From the NCBI GenBank assembly GCA_947494565.1, contig CANLVG010000012.1, positions 124,001 through 188,000 of the forward strand: 64,000 nucleotides of DNA, read 5' to 3'. Under the pieces are notes generated by a model. That model did not search any database and had not been told where the DNA came from. It saw only the letters and a list, made by a program, of their open reading frames with translations. Shown one piece after another: positions 35,416 through 44,564 of the stretch (the first letter of the stretch is position 1; each line of letters begins with the position of its first letter). The stretch is from an uncultured Flavobacteriaceae bacterium. Lineage in GTDB: Bacteria; Bacteroidota; Bacteroidia; Flavobacteriales; Flavobacteriaceae. Made by a program: the position numbers and the translations under genes.

Positions 35416-37182
35416 ATGCAAAATCAATCCCTAGGAAAAAACCTGATCTATCAAAGAAAGTTAAAAGGCTACTCCCAAGCCGACCTTTCCGCAAAGACGG
35501 AAGTCACGGTACGCACTATTCAACGTATAGAAAAGGGAGATGTCAATCCTCATCTACAAACTATAAAATTGTTAGCCTCTGCGCTTGATATTGAGGTGGA
35601 TGATCTGTTGCATCTCGACAACCCAAAGGAAGAAGCCATACAAAAAAAGTGGTTGCTTCTATTGCATAGCACGCCTTTACTAGGTTTTGTACTCCCTTTT
35701 TGCAATGTACTTTTCCCATTGTTTTTATGGATTCACAAAAGGGAAGATAACCCGATATATGATAAACATGGTGTACAGATCGTCAATTTTCAGATTACGG
35801 CCATGATGTTATATGTGCTTTCATTTATTGCCTTATTGACCATAGAGAAATGGGGGTTTTTTCTATTCATTTCGATTATTCCCTTATGTCTCATAGTGAT
35901 TTTAGCCAATATCATTTATGCAGTAAAATCGTATAAATGCTATTATCCGCTGGCTATTCCATTTTTACGTTTCAAAGGCAGAAAGAGTGCTGCCTCTATA
36001 CTGCTATTGCTCCTTTTAATCATCTTTTCAAACTGTTCTCCTCAAAAGAGAAATACCATTGTCCGTTTGGATGGCACTACAATCACAACGGATTCACTCA
36101 CCTCAAAAATTAAGCAACTCGTCAAAGATGCGAAAGTACAGGGCATGGCGGTCGCGGTATTTAATAACCATCAACCGGTCTACCAAAACGTATTTGGCTA
36201 CAAGGATTTTCAGAAGAAAACCGTTTTAACCGATTCGACTAATATCTACGGGGCCTCTTTGAGCAAGGCCGTTTTTAGTGTCTTGGTCATGAAATTGGTC
36301 GAGGACAGAGTTATTGACCTTGATACGCCCCTAGAATCATATCTACCCAAAAAAATATATGAGTATGAGCCGCAAACACGTTGGCATGATAACTATTCCG
36401 ATTTAAAAACGGATTCCCTCTACCACAAAATCACGGCTCGGATGTGCTTGGCGCATACTACGGGATTTGCCAATTGGCGGTTTTACGAGTCGGACAGAAA
36501 GTTAAGAGTCAATCATATGCCCGGCAGCAAATACAGCTATAGTGGCGAAGGTTTTGTGTACTTGCAGGTCGTATTGGAAAAACTCACTGGAAAAGGATTG
36601 GAAGCGCTTGCCCAAGAGCTTGTTTTCAAACCTTTGCGGATGGAGAACTCTTCGTATCAATGGCTACCTCGGTTTGAACAAGATTTTGCCTATGGCCATA
36701 GAAAAGACGGGGAACCCTATCAGAAAGACACTGACAACGAGCCTCGGGCGGGTAGTACATTGGAAACGACCTCGGGTGATTACGTCAAATTCTTGACGGC
36801 CGTTCTTACCGAAGAGCTTCTAAGTGAAGCATCTTACCATGAGATTTTCAGTCCACAAATCCGCATTCATTCCGCAGCACATTTTGGACCCAACTCCACA
36901 ACTACCACGACCAAGTACGAAGGTATTAACTTGAGCTGCGGATTGGGATGGATCTATCTCGATACTCCGTATGGAAAAGCGGTATCCAAGGGAGGCCACG
37001 GAGATGGTTTTCAACACTACTCCATTCTGTTCCCCGAGTCTGGAAAAGGAATCTTGATCATGACCAATTCCGATAATGGGGAAAGCATCTACAAAGCACT
37101 ACTTGAGGCAGGTATAGCGGATATATATACGCCTTGGGAATGGGCCAACTACACCCCTTATTCTGTAAACCCCAACAACTAG
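35416..37182 (+). CDS. XRE HTH - DUF4870-like membrane - SxxK serine hydrolase fusion
   Basis: A 588-residue protein with an unusual domain order. Residues 1-65 are an XRE helix-turn-helix (GYSQADLSAKTEVTVRTIQRIEKG). Residues 77-190 form a DUF4870-like module with three hydrophobic segments and the NFQIT motif. Residues 191-206 are another hydrophobic helix ending in a lipobox-like FSNC (Cys207). The rest is a class C beta-lactamase/DD-peptidase fold with SLSK (Ser281, Lys284), Tyr375 in YSYSG and GGHGDG near the C-terminus. The fused tail is paralogous to the free lipoprotein that follows 5 bp later. No internal ATG allows the hydrolase to be made alone. It may be a membrane one-component regulator whose output is controlled by ligand binding in the hydrolase domain. 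The start at 35416 gives a standard HTH N-terminus; the frame is open upstream to 35320. Confidence 0.87.
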   Translation: MQNQSLGKNLIYQRKLKGYSQADLSAKTEVTVRTIQRIEKGDVNPHLQTIKLLASALDIEVDDLLHLDNPKEEAIQKKWLLLLHSTPLLGFVLPFCNVLFPLFLWIHKREDNPIYDKHGVQIVNFQITAMMLYVLSFIALLTIEKWGFFLFISIIPLCLIVILANIIYAVKSYKCYYPLAIPFLRFKGRKSAASILLLLLLIIFSNCSPQKRNTIVRLDGTTITTDSLTSKIKQLVKDAKVQGMAVAVFNNHQPVYQNVFGYKDFQKKTVLTDSTNIYGASLSKAVFSVLVMKLVEDRVIDLDTPLESYLPKKIYEYEPQTRWHDNYSDLKTDSLYHKITARMCLAHTTGFANWRFYESDRKLRVNHMPGSKYSYSGEGFVYLQVVLEKLTGKGLEALAQELVFKPLRMENSSYQWLPRFEQDFAYGHRKDGEPYQKDTDNEPRAGSTLETTSGDYVKFLTAVLTEELLSEASYHEIFSPQIRIHSAAHFGPNSTTTTTKYEGINLSCGLGWIYLDTPYGKAVSKGGHGDGFQHYSILFPESGKGILIMTNSDNGESIYKALLEAGIADIYTPWEWANYTPYSVNPNN

Positions 37183-37187
37183 ATCCT

Positions 37188-38393
37188 ATGAAAAGTATAT
37201 TAATTCTACTAGTATTCACGTTGTTTCATCTTAGCTGCTCGAACTCAAAAACTATTCTAATCGAACGTTTGGACGGTTCTAAAATCTCGGTTGCCGATTT
37301 AGATACACAGATTCAAAAACTAGTGGATACTGCCGACGTTACAGGTATCACCGTTTCTGTTTTTAATAAGGATACCCTAACCTATCAAAAAGCGTTCGGA
37401 TATTCGAACTACGAGAAAAAAGACAGTTTAAGAATAGATGAAGTGTTCTATGGTGCTTCATTGAGCAAATCTTTATTCGGGTATCTTGTGGCACATCTGG
37501 TTGAAGAGGGTGTTCTTGATCTGGACAGGCCTTTACAACATTATTTGGACAAGCCTCTACCAGAGCTACATTTTGAAAAGGAATGGCGCGGTTTCAAAAA
37601 CCTTCAAGATGACAGCAGACACGAACAGATTACCGCTCGAATGTGCTTATCACATACTACAGGTTTTCCCAATTGGAGGTGGATAAATAGAATGGGGGAG
37701 TTTCATGAGGAAGGAAAAATACAGATCTATAGCGACCCGGGAACCAGGTACAGCTATTCAGGAGAGGGTATTCGTCTACTTCAAATCGTCATCCAAAAAA
37801 TTACAGGAAAAGATCTTGAAGCCCTTGCTAGGGCACTGGTTTTTGACCCATTACAAATGGATATGAGCAGCTATGTATGGCAAAAACGTTTCGAAGAAAA
37901 GTACTGTTATGGCCATACCGCAGATCAACAGGTCATTCCTAAGGACACAGAAGATGAGCCGGGTGCTGCAGGCTCCATGGAAACCACAGCTACGGATTAT
38001 TCAAAATTTCTGGAACATATACTAGCACTGGAATCCCAAGATTCACCCATAACCCAACTCATGTTTGAACCGACCATTGAAATTACATCGAAAATGCAAT
38101 TTGGACCGGAATCTTTAGAGACCACTACCGAAAACGAAAAAATAGGTCTTAATTATGGAATGGCTTGGGGCCTCATGACCAAAACACCCTATGGAAAAGC
38201 GGTTTTCAAAGAAGGACACAGTGATGGATTCCAGCATTATTCCATTCTATTTCCAAAAAAAGATACAGGCGTACTATTGATGTCGAATAGTGACAATGCG
38301 GAACGTATTTTTAAAGAATTACTACAAATTACCATCGGCGATAGCTATACTTCTTGGAAATGGGAAAATTACATCCCATACAATGAAAAGTAA
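37188..38393 (+). CDS. Serine hydrolase (beta-lactamase family) lipoprotein
   Basis: A 401-residue exported lipoprotein (MKSILILLVFTLFHLSC, lipid Cys17) of the SxxK family: SLSK at Ser91/Lys94, YSYSG near 187, and GHSDGFQHYS near the C-terminus. It aligns along its full length with residues 200-588 of the preceding fusion (shared ARMCL, HTTGF, NWRW and GLEALA-type blocks). Gene order and the 5-bp gap show it is co-expressed. Family members are DD-peptidases, esterases or beta-lactamases; the substrate is not readable. A terminator follows. Confidence 0.85.
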   Translation: MKSILILLVFTLFHLSCSNSKTILIERLDGSKISVADLDTQIQKLVDTADVTGITVSVFNKDTLTYQKAFGYSNYEKKDSLRIDEVFYGASLSKSLFGYLVAHLVEEGVLDLDRPLQHYLDKPLPELHFEKEWRGFKNLQDDSRHEQITARMCLSHTTGFPNWRWINRMGEFHEEGKIQIYSDPGTRYSYSGEGIRLLQIVIQKITGKDLEALARALVFDPLQMDMSSYVWQKRFEEKYCYGHTADQQVIPKDTEDEPGAAGSMETTATDYSKFLEHILALESQDSPITQLMFEPTIEITSKMQFGPESLETTTENEKIGLNYGMAWGLMTKTPYGKAVFKEGHSDGFQHYSILFPKKDTGVLLMSNSDNAERIFKELLQITIGDSYTSWKWENYIPYNEK

Positions 38394-38422
38394 TCTTCTG
38401 AAGTTGAGGTAGAACTAAGATC

Positions 38423-38452
38423 AAAAAAGTCATCTTAACGAGATGGTTTTTT
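38423..38452 (+). terminator. Terminator after the tandem serine hydrolase genes
   Basis: A stem formed by AAAAAAGTCATCT (38423-38435) and AGATGGTTTTTT (38441-38452) with a TAACG loop and two wobble pairs. It lies 30 bp after the stop. Confidence 0.6.
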
Positions 38453-38553
38453 GGAGATTCCAGTCCAATCGATTTTCAGAACGTCAATCTGCATCAAACC
38501 ATATTAGACCAAAAATGACTATTTTATACAATTGAGAAAAAAAGTGGATCGAT

Positions 38554-38937
38554 ATGTTTGAGCAATCAAAACTATTTATGGCACTCTCTGACGATCATGT
38601 GTATTCTGAAGTGTATCCTTCAGAAAGCCTCCATGACTTTGTATCACTTTATTTCGAAACCAAAAACCTTTCAGATGAACCACAACAGGTGACCATTTGT
38701 CCTGATGGGTATTTCAAACTTATCGTGCAAGTACTCCGTGGAAAGATTACCACTTTTTTTCTAACAGGACTCTGGACGAACGAGGTCGATATCGTCATTC
38801 CTCCTAAAGTAATAAGCTATGGTATTAAATTCAAGGTGATTGCGCCCGAGCTCATATTCCAAAAAAGCAATGCCATAAATGATACCACTATGAAAAAACA
38901 GTGCTGTTATCTTCCGCATTCAAACACAATAACTTAG
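38554..38937 (+). pseudogene. AraC-family regulator, N-terminal sensor half only (truncated)
   Basis: The 127-residue product matches the N-terminal ligand-binding half of AraC-type regulators of the DUF6597 kind (PSESLHDFVSLYFETK, PDGYFKLIVQV, FFLTGLW, ISYGIKFKVIAPELIF). Usual length is about 270 residues with a C-terminal HTH. Here the frame changes at an A-run (38892-38897) and ends early. In the shifted frame, KTVLLSSAFKHNN continues for about 30 codons to a stop near 38987, but no HTH follows; the next gene is convergent. The DNA-binding half appears to have been lost. Confidence 0.6.
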
Positions 38938-38976
38938 ATGCTTTCTCTAAAGCTTTTGTAATACTCAAAAAAGCGA

Positions 38977-40068
38977 TTATTGAATGAGTTCCGAAATCAA
39001 TCGCCAGAGTTCATTATCAAAGCTTGAGGGGCCGAGAGTCGCATCTCCACTGTCTTGGCCCATACGTACGACGACCAAATTCTGACTGGGTACCACGTAT
39101 AGTTTCTGATCGTTCTTTCCCAAGCCGGCATACAGGTCGGCTGGAGCATTGGGAATCAACTCCGTAGTAAAAACCAGCTGCGAGCCGGGGGCCATTGAGC
39201 TTTCTTTTCCGTTGAGCCACCACAAATAACCATAAGATTTGTTCAAATCTTGGGAAGTGTTTTTCATATCGGAAAGATAATCCGGGTCATTGAGTATGGG
39301 TGTGCCCTCCCAAACACCGTTATTCAGGTTTAACAATCCAAATCGGGCCATACTGCGGGCATTGCTCCAGTACGTATTGTTGCGACCATCGGAAACCCAT
39401 TGACCGGTCATTCCTATTTTGTTTTTCAATTTATTTGTAAAATAACTCTCGAAAGTCGTCATTGACGCATTGGCAACCACATCTTGAATCAGGGTATAGG
39501 GGGCATTGTGATACGACCATCGAAGGCCCGCGTCATCGACGTAAGTCAAACAATCCGGTGTTTTACAGTCCCAAGTCGTCTCGTCCAAACCTGTAGTCAT
39601 CGTCAGTTGGTGCCAAATGGTAATCAAATCTTCTTTCTCGCCGGGTATGCTTGTCCAACCCTTTCCTAGATAATCCGAGGTTTTATCAGATAGGGTTAAA
39701 ATACCTTCTTCCGCTGCAATTCCAGTTGTAAAGGAGGTCAGTGTTTTTCCTGCCGATGCCCAATACCATGGGGTATTCGAAGTAAAGTTATCACCATACC
39801 ATTCAATGGCGATCTTCCCGTTTTTCAATACGATAAAAGCCTTTGTTCCCTTTTCGGTCAGCAACGCAAATAGTTCTTGCTCGGCCGAGACATTCCAGTT
39901 TAATTCTTCAAGGGAAATTCCTTCCCAACTATCCGAATCAATAGGCGGAAAATAGAGGCTCTGCACCTCGCTTTCGACTGGCGTAACGGTTTCACTATCC
40001 GAATCTTTTGTACAATTCGCGACAAACAAGCTAAAGCATATGTAACCGAGTAGGCGTAGATTTTTCAT
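38977..40068 (-). CDS. Serine hydrolase (class C beta-lactamase-like) lipoprotein
   Basis: A 363-residue lipoprotein (LGYICFSLFVANC, lipid Cys about 18). It has SAGK (SxxK) near 107, the YHN triad-like motif in WSYHNAPY near 190, and a C-terminal fold. It belongs to a different branch from the pair at 35-38 kb, with an N-terminal segment VPSQNLVVV...GQDSGDATLG at the end. It is convergent with the truncated AraC gene and may be regulated on its own. The substrate is unknown. Confidence 0.82.
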   Translation of the reverse strand: MKNLRLLGYICFSLFVANCTKDSDSETVTPVESEVQSLYFPPIDSDSWEGISLEELNWNVSAEQELFALLTEKGTKAFIVLKNGKIAIEWYGDNFTSNTPWYWASAGKTLTSFTTGIAAEEGILTLSDKTSDYLGKGWTSIPGEKEDLITIWHQLTMTTGLDETTWDCKTPDCLTYVDDAGLRWSYHNAPYTLIQDVVANASMTTFESYFTNKLKNKIGMTGQWVSDGRNNTYWSNARSMARFGLLNLNNGVWEGTPILNDPDYLSDMKNTSQDLNKSYGYLWWLNGKESSMAPGSQLVFTTELIPNAPADLYAGLGKNDQKLYVVPSQNLVVVRMGQDSGDATLGPSSFDNELWRLISELIQ

Positions 40069-40210
40069 AGCACTGTTTTGGTTATAGGACGTATAGTGCA
40101 CGCAAAGGTTTAACGCAAAAACTACTGAAATCTTGCAAAAGAAGGGTTAGGCGGTTCAAGGGCATGATAGACCAACCCAAGAATAACGGGTTTTGGTGAT
40201 CCAATTGGCC

Positions 40211-41137
40211 TCACTCTTTTTTTAAGGTCGGCGGCATACTGTGATTTATCATCTGACGATAAATCTCAACCCTTCCATCGGTTCTCCTTCTGTAAAGGGT
40301 CAGGCCTTTACCCTGTATATAATAGGGTTTGTTTTCTTGGGTCCATTCTACATAGTACTCACCGAATTTTAACGCGTAATCGCCTAATTCGACGACGTTT
40401 ACAGCTCTGGTCATCAAAGAATCACGACTAGCCCCAGGATCGTAGTGTGCATAGTAGTACTTCGAAATTGCCTCTTTCCCTTTAAATGGTGCATCATAAT
40501 AGGTCATATAAATGGCATCGTCAGCATAGGTTTCCAGCTGTTTTTTAGCATCCCCTCGTAAAACGGCCTCGTAGACATATCTGCGCACTTCGTCAATTTG
40601 TCTTTCCCATACGGTGGAAGGAACAAAAAACTTAGGATCATCGCCCTCAACGTTGACAAAATTGACGTCATCGGCCTCGAAATAGCTTGAAGCTCCCCAA
40701 ATATGAGCTAGGATCTTTGGGCTGCCTCCCTTTGGTTGTTTCCAGTAAGTCATGTATTTTCCGTTGTAGTCAAAAAGATTTCCTTTGGGGGTTTTATAGC
40801 GATGTTCAAAAGTGCCCAATTCAAGGTATAGTTCTCCAATTTGTTGAATTTCAAATGGTACTTTGGCGTACGAAACAGTCTCCGCTTTGTTAAAAAAAAC
40901 AGCATAGTAATCGGAAAGGGTATCAAGTCCGTGCAAGGTTTGATGATATTCGGGCAAGAGATAGGCATCAGCATCAAAGATACTTTGTAGAGTTTCCAAA
41001 CTTTCCGTTCGTAGGACCTCAGCAAACTTTTGACTTTGGCGGACGATAGGCTTATCCGTCTTTGGGTCGCAATTGGAAAAACTCAAAGTGTGCACGAACA
41101 GTGCTAAGAAGGGTAACGCGAATGCGATTTTAATCAT
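40211..41137 (-). CDS. Exported protein with two SnoaL/DUF4440-like domains
   Basis: A 308-residue secreted protein with a signal peptide (IKIAFALPFLALFVHTLSF, then SNC). Two similar NTF2-like halves (about 30-150 and 185-300) are seen; the second contains AVLRGDAKKQLETYADDAIYMTYYD, a typical SnoaL/DUF4440 start. It lies downstream of two related small exported proteins on the same strand, apparently one unit. The role is unknown; this fold often binds small molecules in stress pathways. Confidence 0.7.
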   Translation of the reverse strand: MIKIAFALPFLALFVHTLSFSNCDPKTDKPIVRQSQKFAEVLRTESLETLQSIFDADAYLLPEYHQTLHGLDTLSDYYAVFFNKAETVSYAKVPFEIQQIGELYLELGTFEHRYKTPKGNLFDYNGKYMTYWKQPKGGSPKILAHIWGASSYFEADDVNFVNVEGDDPKFFVPSTVWERQIDEVRRYVYEAVLRGDAKKQLETYADDAIYMTYYDAPFKGKEAISKYYYAHYDPGASRDSLMTRAVNVVELGDYALKFGEYYVEWTQENKPYYIQGKGLTLYRRRTDGRVEIYRQMINHSMPPTLKKE

Positions 41138-41204
41138 CGGACAAGGATTTATAGGGTTAAAAGATCATCTGTTGGGCTATTCAAAGGGTTGACAAGGAGC
41201 TTTT

Positions 41205-41804
41205 TCATTCATCTACACTAGTCCTCATAGACTTTACTCGAACAAAAACACCTTCGTAAAAGAGTCCAGTGGGTTGGTTTTTAGCATCAAACTGAACGGA
41301 GCGCATTTTATACGCGTCTTTGGCAATCCAATTGTAGGTATACTTACGGTAGGTATGGGCCGGTTCTCCCTCAAAAGTTATTTTTAGTGACAGATTTCCT
41401 TCTTCATCTATCGTTCCATTCCCGATCCCCGTTCGAATCTCCCCAAAACTTGACAAGTGGGATACCGCTTTGGTGTTCGGGTTGTACAACCAGAAAATGT
41501 GACCATTGGGTTCTGGTCCATCAATAATGGACAACAGGCTGTTTTCTGTATTCAATTGGCTCGAAATGGTGTGATGGTCCGCTATTTTTAAGGTGTCGGT
41601 GGCAGCACCCCAGTTTTGGATCCAGATGTCATTCGCTAAGGTCCATTCCCCCATAAATTTTTTGAAGGGGTTTCGGGAAGATTCAATTGTTGTGAGCAAC
41701 TCCTTTTGGGAAGGTCTCCCATTTCGTTCAAATACAATCGAGGTCTTTTGTGCTAAGGCAAGACTCGAAACCAACGTGCAGAAAACTAGAGTGATGACCT
41801 TCAT
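41205..41804 (-). CDS. Exported DUF1579-like protein
   Basis: A 199-residue protein with a signal peptide (MKVITLVFCTLVSSLALAQ). The body (NPFKKFMGEWTLAND near residue 45, then WIQNWG and a set of beta-strands) resembles the lipocalin-like DUF1579 family. Its start overlaps the stop of the upstream gene by 4 bp. Function unknown. Confidence 0.65.
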   Translation of the reverse strand: MKVITLVFCTLVSSLALAQKTSIVFERNGRPSQKELLTTIESSRNPFKKFMGEWTLANDIWIQNWGAATDTLKIADHHTISSQLNTENSLLSIIDGPEPNGHIFWLYNPNTKAVSHLSSFGEIRTGIGNGTIDEEGNLSLKITFEGEPAHTYRKYTYNWIAKDAYKMRSVQFDAKNQPTGLFYEGVFVRVKSMRTSVDE

Positions 41805-42286
41805 TCTTCAAAAGGTTGAATGATTTCGTGAAGTGTTGCCCATCCGGTAGGGCTTTCGTCATACCGCTGCAATACCAACAACGTTCTTCCCCTAAATACA
41901 AAAGGGTCATCCCCATTCTTAGGAACAAGTCGCAATGCAAAACGCATTTGCTGTATGACCAAGTCTCCTTGATAGATAAATTTTTCCGTTGCTCGCTCGT
42001 CTAGAAATTCCAACTCATAGTTGGCCATGGTTTCCTTTAAACCCCTCAATACTTCCTCGCGACCTTTTTGAAGGTTGGTATAGGACAGCGCTTTGGTCAC
42101 CTGCGGATGATGGTACATCTTAATGGTTTCCAAATCTCCCGATTTGAAGGCTTCCCTCAAAGCCGATCCCGTCTCGGCGACCTGATGCCGCGCTGCTTCT
42201 TCTTTCGTCAAGCCCGATGAACCGCAACTATGGAGTAGGGCAAGCAACAAACAGCCCTTTACAATGTTCGTCAGTTTTAAAATCAT
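41801..42286 (-). CDS. Small SnoaL-like lipoprotein
   Basis: A 161-residue lipoprotein (VKGCLLLALLHSC, lipid Cys about 21) with an NTF2-like fold: ETGSALREAFKSGDLETIKMYHHPQVTKAL is the typical helix start, followed by strands ending GWATLHEIIQPFEE. First gene of the three-gene minus-strand unit and divergent from the LytS-type kinase. An in-frame start at 42310 is less likely. It is probably a periplasmic or outer-membrane small protein of unknown function. Confidence 0.7.
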   Translation of the reverse strand: MILKLTNIVKGCLLLALLHSCGSSGLTKEEAARHQVAETGSALREAFKSGDLETIKMYHHPQVTKALSYTNLQKGREEVLRGLKETMANYELEFLDERATEKFIYQGDLVIQQMRFALRLVPKNGDDPFVFRGRTLLVLQRYDESPTGWATLHEIIQPFEE

Positions 42287-42522
42287 ATTTTTTATGTATT
42301 GTTTCCCCAAAGAAAGTAGAAGTTGTTGTTTCTTAAAACTACTATTGCCGAACGGCTTAAAGGAGTTGACGAGCAGGAGAAATTCATCCGTAAGAAGGGG
42401 AAGTCGAATGTTCGATCATAAAAATGCGTTTCGTCAAGTATTCTCGGCCTGTTGTCAATTCAAAGGCCTTGACCCAACCGTACTACAGCATTTTGAGTAA
42501 CTTTAAGCGTTTAGCCGTTGCT

Positions 42523-43635
42523 ATGGGAAAATCGATAGTTGCATTTGTCACCAAATACAAGTTGTACCATCTGTTGTTCTGGTTTCTATACCACTATTTC
42601 TGGTGGTCATTGACCAGTGGCAGTGTCATCGAGGCCGCTCAAAACATCTTATTTTCGCCCTACTCCACTAAGTTTCTCTTTTATGTGGTGATGCAGGCAC
42701 TTGGCGTTTATTTCAACCTGTACTTCTTGATCCCGAAATTTTTGAAGAAAGGCAATTATCTGGTGTATATTCCAGCTTTATTGCTGACGGTCATTTTGAC
42801 TTCTGCCGGAATTATCGGAGGCTATCATGTGAATGCCATGGTTGTAGGCATTCCCTTTGAGGAACTCTTTAAAATAGCTCCTTCGGAATTCTTCCAATTG
42901 TTCAAGGGCAATGCCTTACCTTCTACCTTGGCCAGTATGACCTTGGCCATGAGTATTAAATTGACCAAAAATTGGATGGCATCAGAACAGCATAGAAATA
43001 CGATCGAAAAGGAAAAATTACAGACTGAACTCAAATTTCTTCGTTCTCAGTTCAACCCACATTTTTTGTTCAATACCATTAATTCCATTTTCGTATTGAT
43101 ACACAAAGACCAAGACAAAGCCTCTATGTCATTGGCCAAATTCTCGGAATTACTGCGGTACCAATTATACCAATGCAATGAACCTTTTATACCATTGGAA
43201 CAAGAACTGAATTACGTCGAGAACTTCATTGAACTCGAAAAGTTGAGGCAAGATCTCAAAAACATGGAACTGCATGTCGAACTCGATAAATCAACGATGT
43301 CGAACCTGCAAATCGCCCCTTTTTTGTTGGTTCCCTTTGTGGAAAACGCATTTAAACATGTTTCACACCATAAGACCTCGAAAAACTGGGTCAATATCAA
43401 ATTAGAGGTCCTAGAAAAAAACCTATGGCTCACCGTTTCAAATAGCAAAAATATTTTGACCTTGGCACAGAAGGAGGACGCTAATGGAATTGGTCTCGCC
43501 AACGTAAAACGGCGGTTAGAACTACTTTACCCTAATGTTCATAGCCTTGAGATCATACAAGACAACTTAGCACACAAAATACGACTGCAGTTGAAGTTAA
43601 GCGATAGGGCAGTTGAGAAAAATCAAATAGCCTGA
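42523..43635 (+). CDS. LytS-type sensor histidine kinase
   Basis: A 370-residue membrane kinase of the LytS/YehU class: four N-terminal TM helices (about 14-32, 50-72, 83-102, 135-148), then a coiled coil and the phosphoacceptor motif QFNPHFLFNTINS (His180), with a HATPase domain near the end (NGIGLANVKRRLELLYP). The ATG at 42523 starts just before TM1; an ORF start at 42424 adds unrelated sequence. It is followed 5 bp later by its LytTR response regulator. Confidence 0.9.
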   Translation: MGKSIVAFVTKYKLYHLLFWFLYHYFWWSLTSGSVIEAAQNILFSPYSTKFLFYVVMQALGVYFNLYFLIPKFLKKGNYLVYIPALLLTVILTSAGIIGGYHVNAMVVGIPFEELFKIAPSEFFQLFKGNALPSTLASMTLAMSIKLTKNWMASEQHRNTIEKEKLQTELKFLRSQFNPHFLFNTINSIFVLIHKDQDKASMSLAKFSELLRYQLYQCNEPFIPLEQELNYVENFIELEKLRQDLKNMELHVELDKSTMSNLQIAPFLLVPFVENAFKHVSHHKTSKNWVNIKLEVLEKNLWLTVSNSKNILTLAQKEDANGIGLANVKRRLELLYPNVHSLEIIQDNLAHKIRLQLKLSDRAVEKNQIA

Positions 43636-43640
43636 TCAAT

Positions 43641-44363
43641 ATGATAAACTGCGCTGTAATCGACGATGAGCCCCTTGCCCGCGAATGTTTGGTACGGTAT
43701 ATTCAAAAAGTGGATTTTTTACATCTGGTGGGCGAAGGAAGCAACCCCACCGAAGTGTACGGTCTCTCTAAAAAGCAGTCCTTGGATTTGATTTTTTTGG
43801 ATATTCAGATGCCTGTTATGACAGGAATGGAATACTTGAAATCAACCACAGAACGCCCCATAGTTATCTTAACCACGGCCTATCCGAGCTATGCCCTAGA
43901 AGGTTTTGAACTCGACGTACTCGATTATATGGTCAAGCCCATCACGTTTGACCGCTTTTTTAAGGGAGCCCATAAAGCAAAAGATTATTTTTTACTTCGC
44001 AAGGCGGATGAAAAGAGCACGGAGAAGGAGACAGTACCCGACTACTTCTTTGTGAAATGCGAGCATATCTATGAAAGAATCGTAATCGATGATGTGGAAT
44101 ATGTGCAGGCCCTCCAAAACTATGTCATTATTTATACCTCGTCTCAAAAGTACATGACCTTAATGCCCATGAAACGTATTGAGGTAATCTTGGGAACCCC
44201 AAAATTTATTAGGGTACACAAATCGTATATCGTTGCTGTCGATAAAATACGAACAGTCGAGAATTCGAGCGTCAAATTGACAAAAGAAACGATACCGGTC
44301 AGTAGAAGTTATAGAAAAATAGTGTTTCAACATGTTGTCAATACCTCACTTCTGAAAAAATAA
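43641..44363 (+). CDS. LytTR-family response regulator
   Basis: A 240-residue regulator: receiver domain with phosphoacceptor Asp54 in LIFLDIQMPVMTG and Lys near 105 in MVKPITFDR, and a C-terminal LytTR DNA-binding domain (FIRVHKSYIVAVDKI and ETIPVSRSYRK). It forms the output half of the pair with the preceding kinase. Targets are not evident, but the divergent SnoaL-like operon 240 bp upstream is a candidate. Confidence 0.92.
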   Translation: MINCAVIDDEPLARECLVRYIQKVDFLHLVGEGSNPTEVYGLSKKQSLDLIFLDIQMPVMTGMEYLKSTTERPIVILTTAYPSYALEGFELDVLDYMVKPITFDRFFKGAHKAKDYFLLRKADEKSTEKETVPDYFFVKCEHIYERIVIDDVEYVQALQNYVIIYTSSQKYMTLMPMKRIEVILGTPKFIRVHKSYIVAVDKIRTVENSSVKLTKETIPVSRSYRKIVFQHVVNTSLLKK

Positions 44364-44477
44364 ATGCGACTTTTATTTTTATAGTGTAGCACAGGGCACA
44401 CCTAAAAACTTACGCATCATTCTATTGCCCTAACGTCACTTAAATTCATGCTCAATATTTGGATCGGGGCCATTAGT

Positions 44478-44502
44478 TACTAAAAAGTAATTATTTTTAG
44501 TA
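44478..44502. promoter_or_regulatory. Nine-bp inverted repeat upstream of the AraC-type regulator gene
   Basis: TACTAAAAA (44478-44486) and TTTTTAGTA (44494-44502) form a perfect dyad with a 7-bp spacer, 63 bp before the ATG. A second, overlapping possible hairpin uses TTACT-AAAA-AGTAA. Possible operator; not proven. Confidence 0.35.
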
Positions 44503-44564
44503 CTGTCGAAGTTTACTTCAGGTCTATGAGTAGAGCCGTAGCCCAATAATCCGTATCAGTACTA

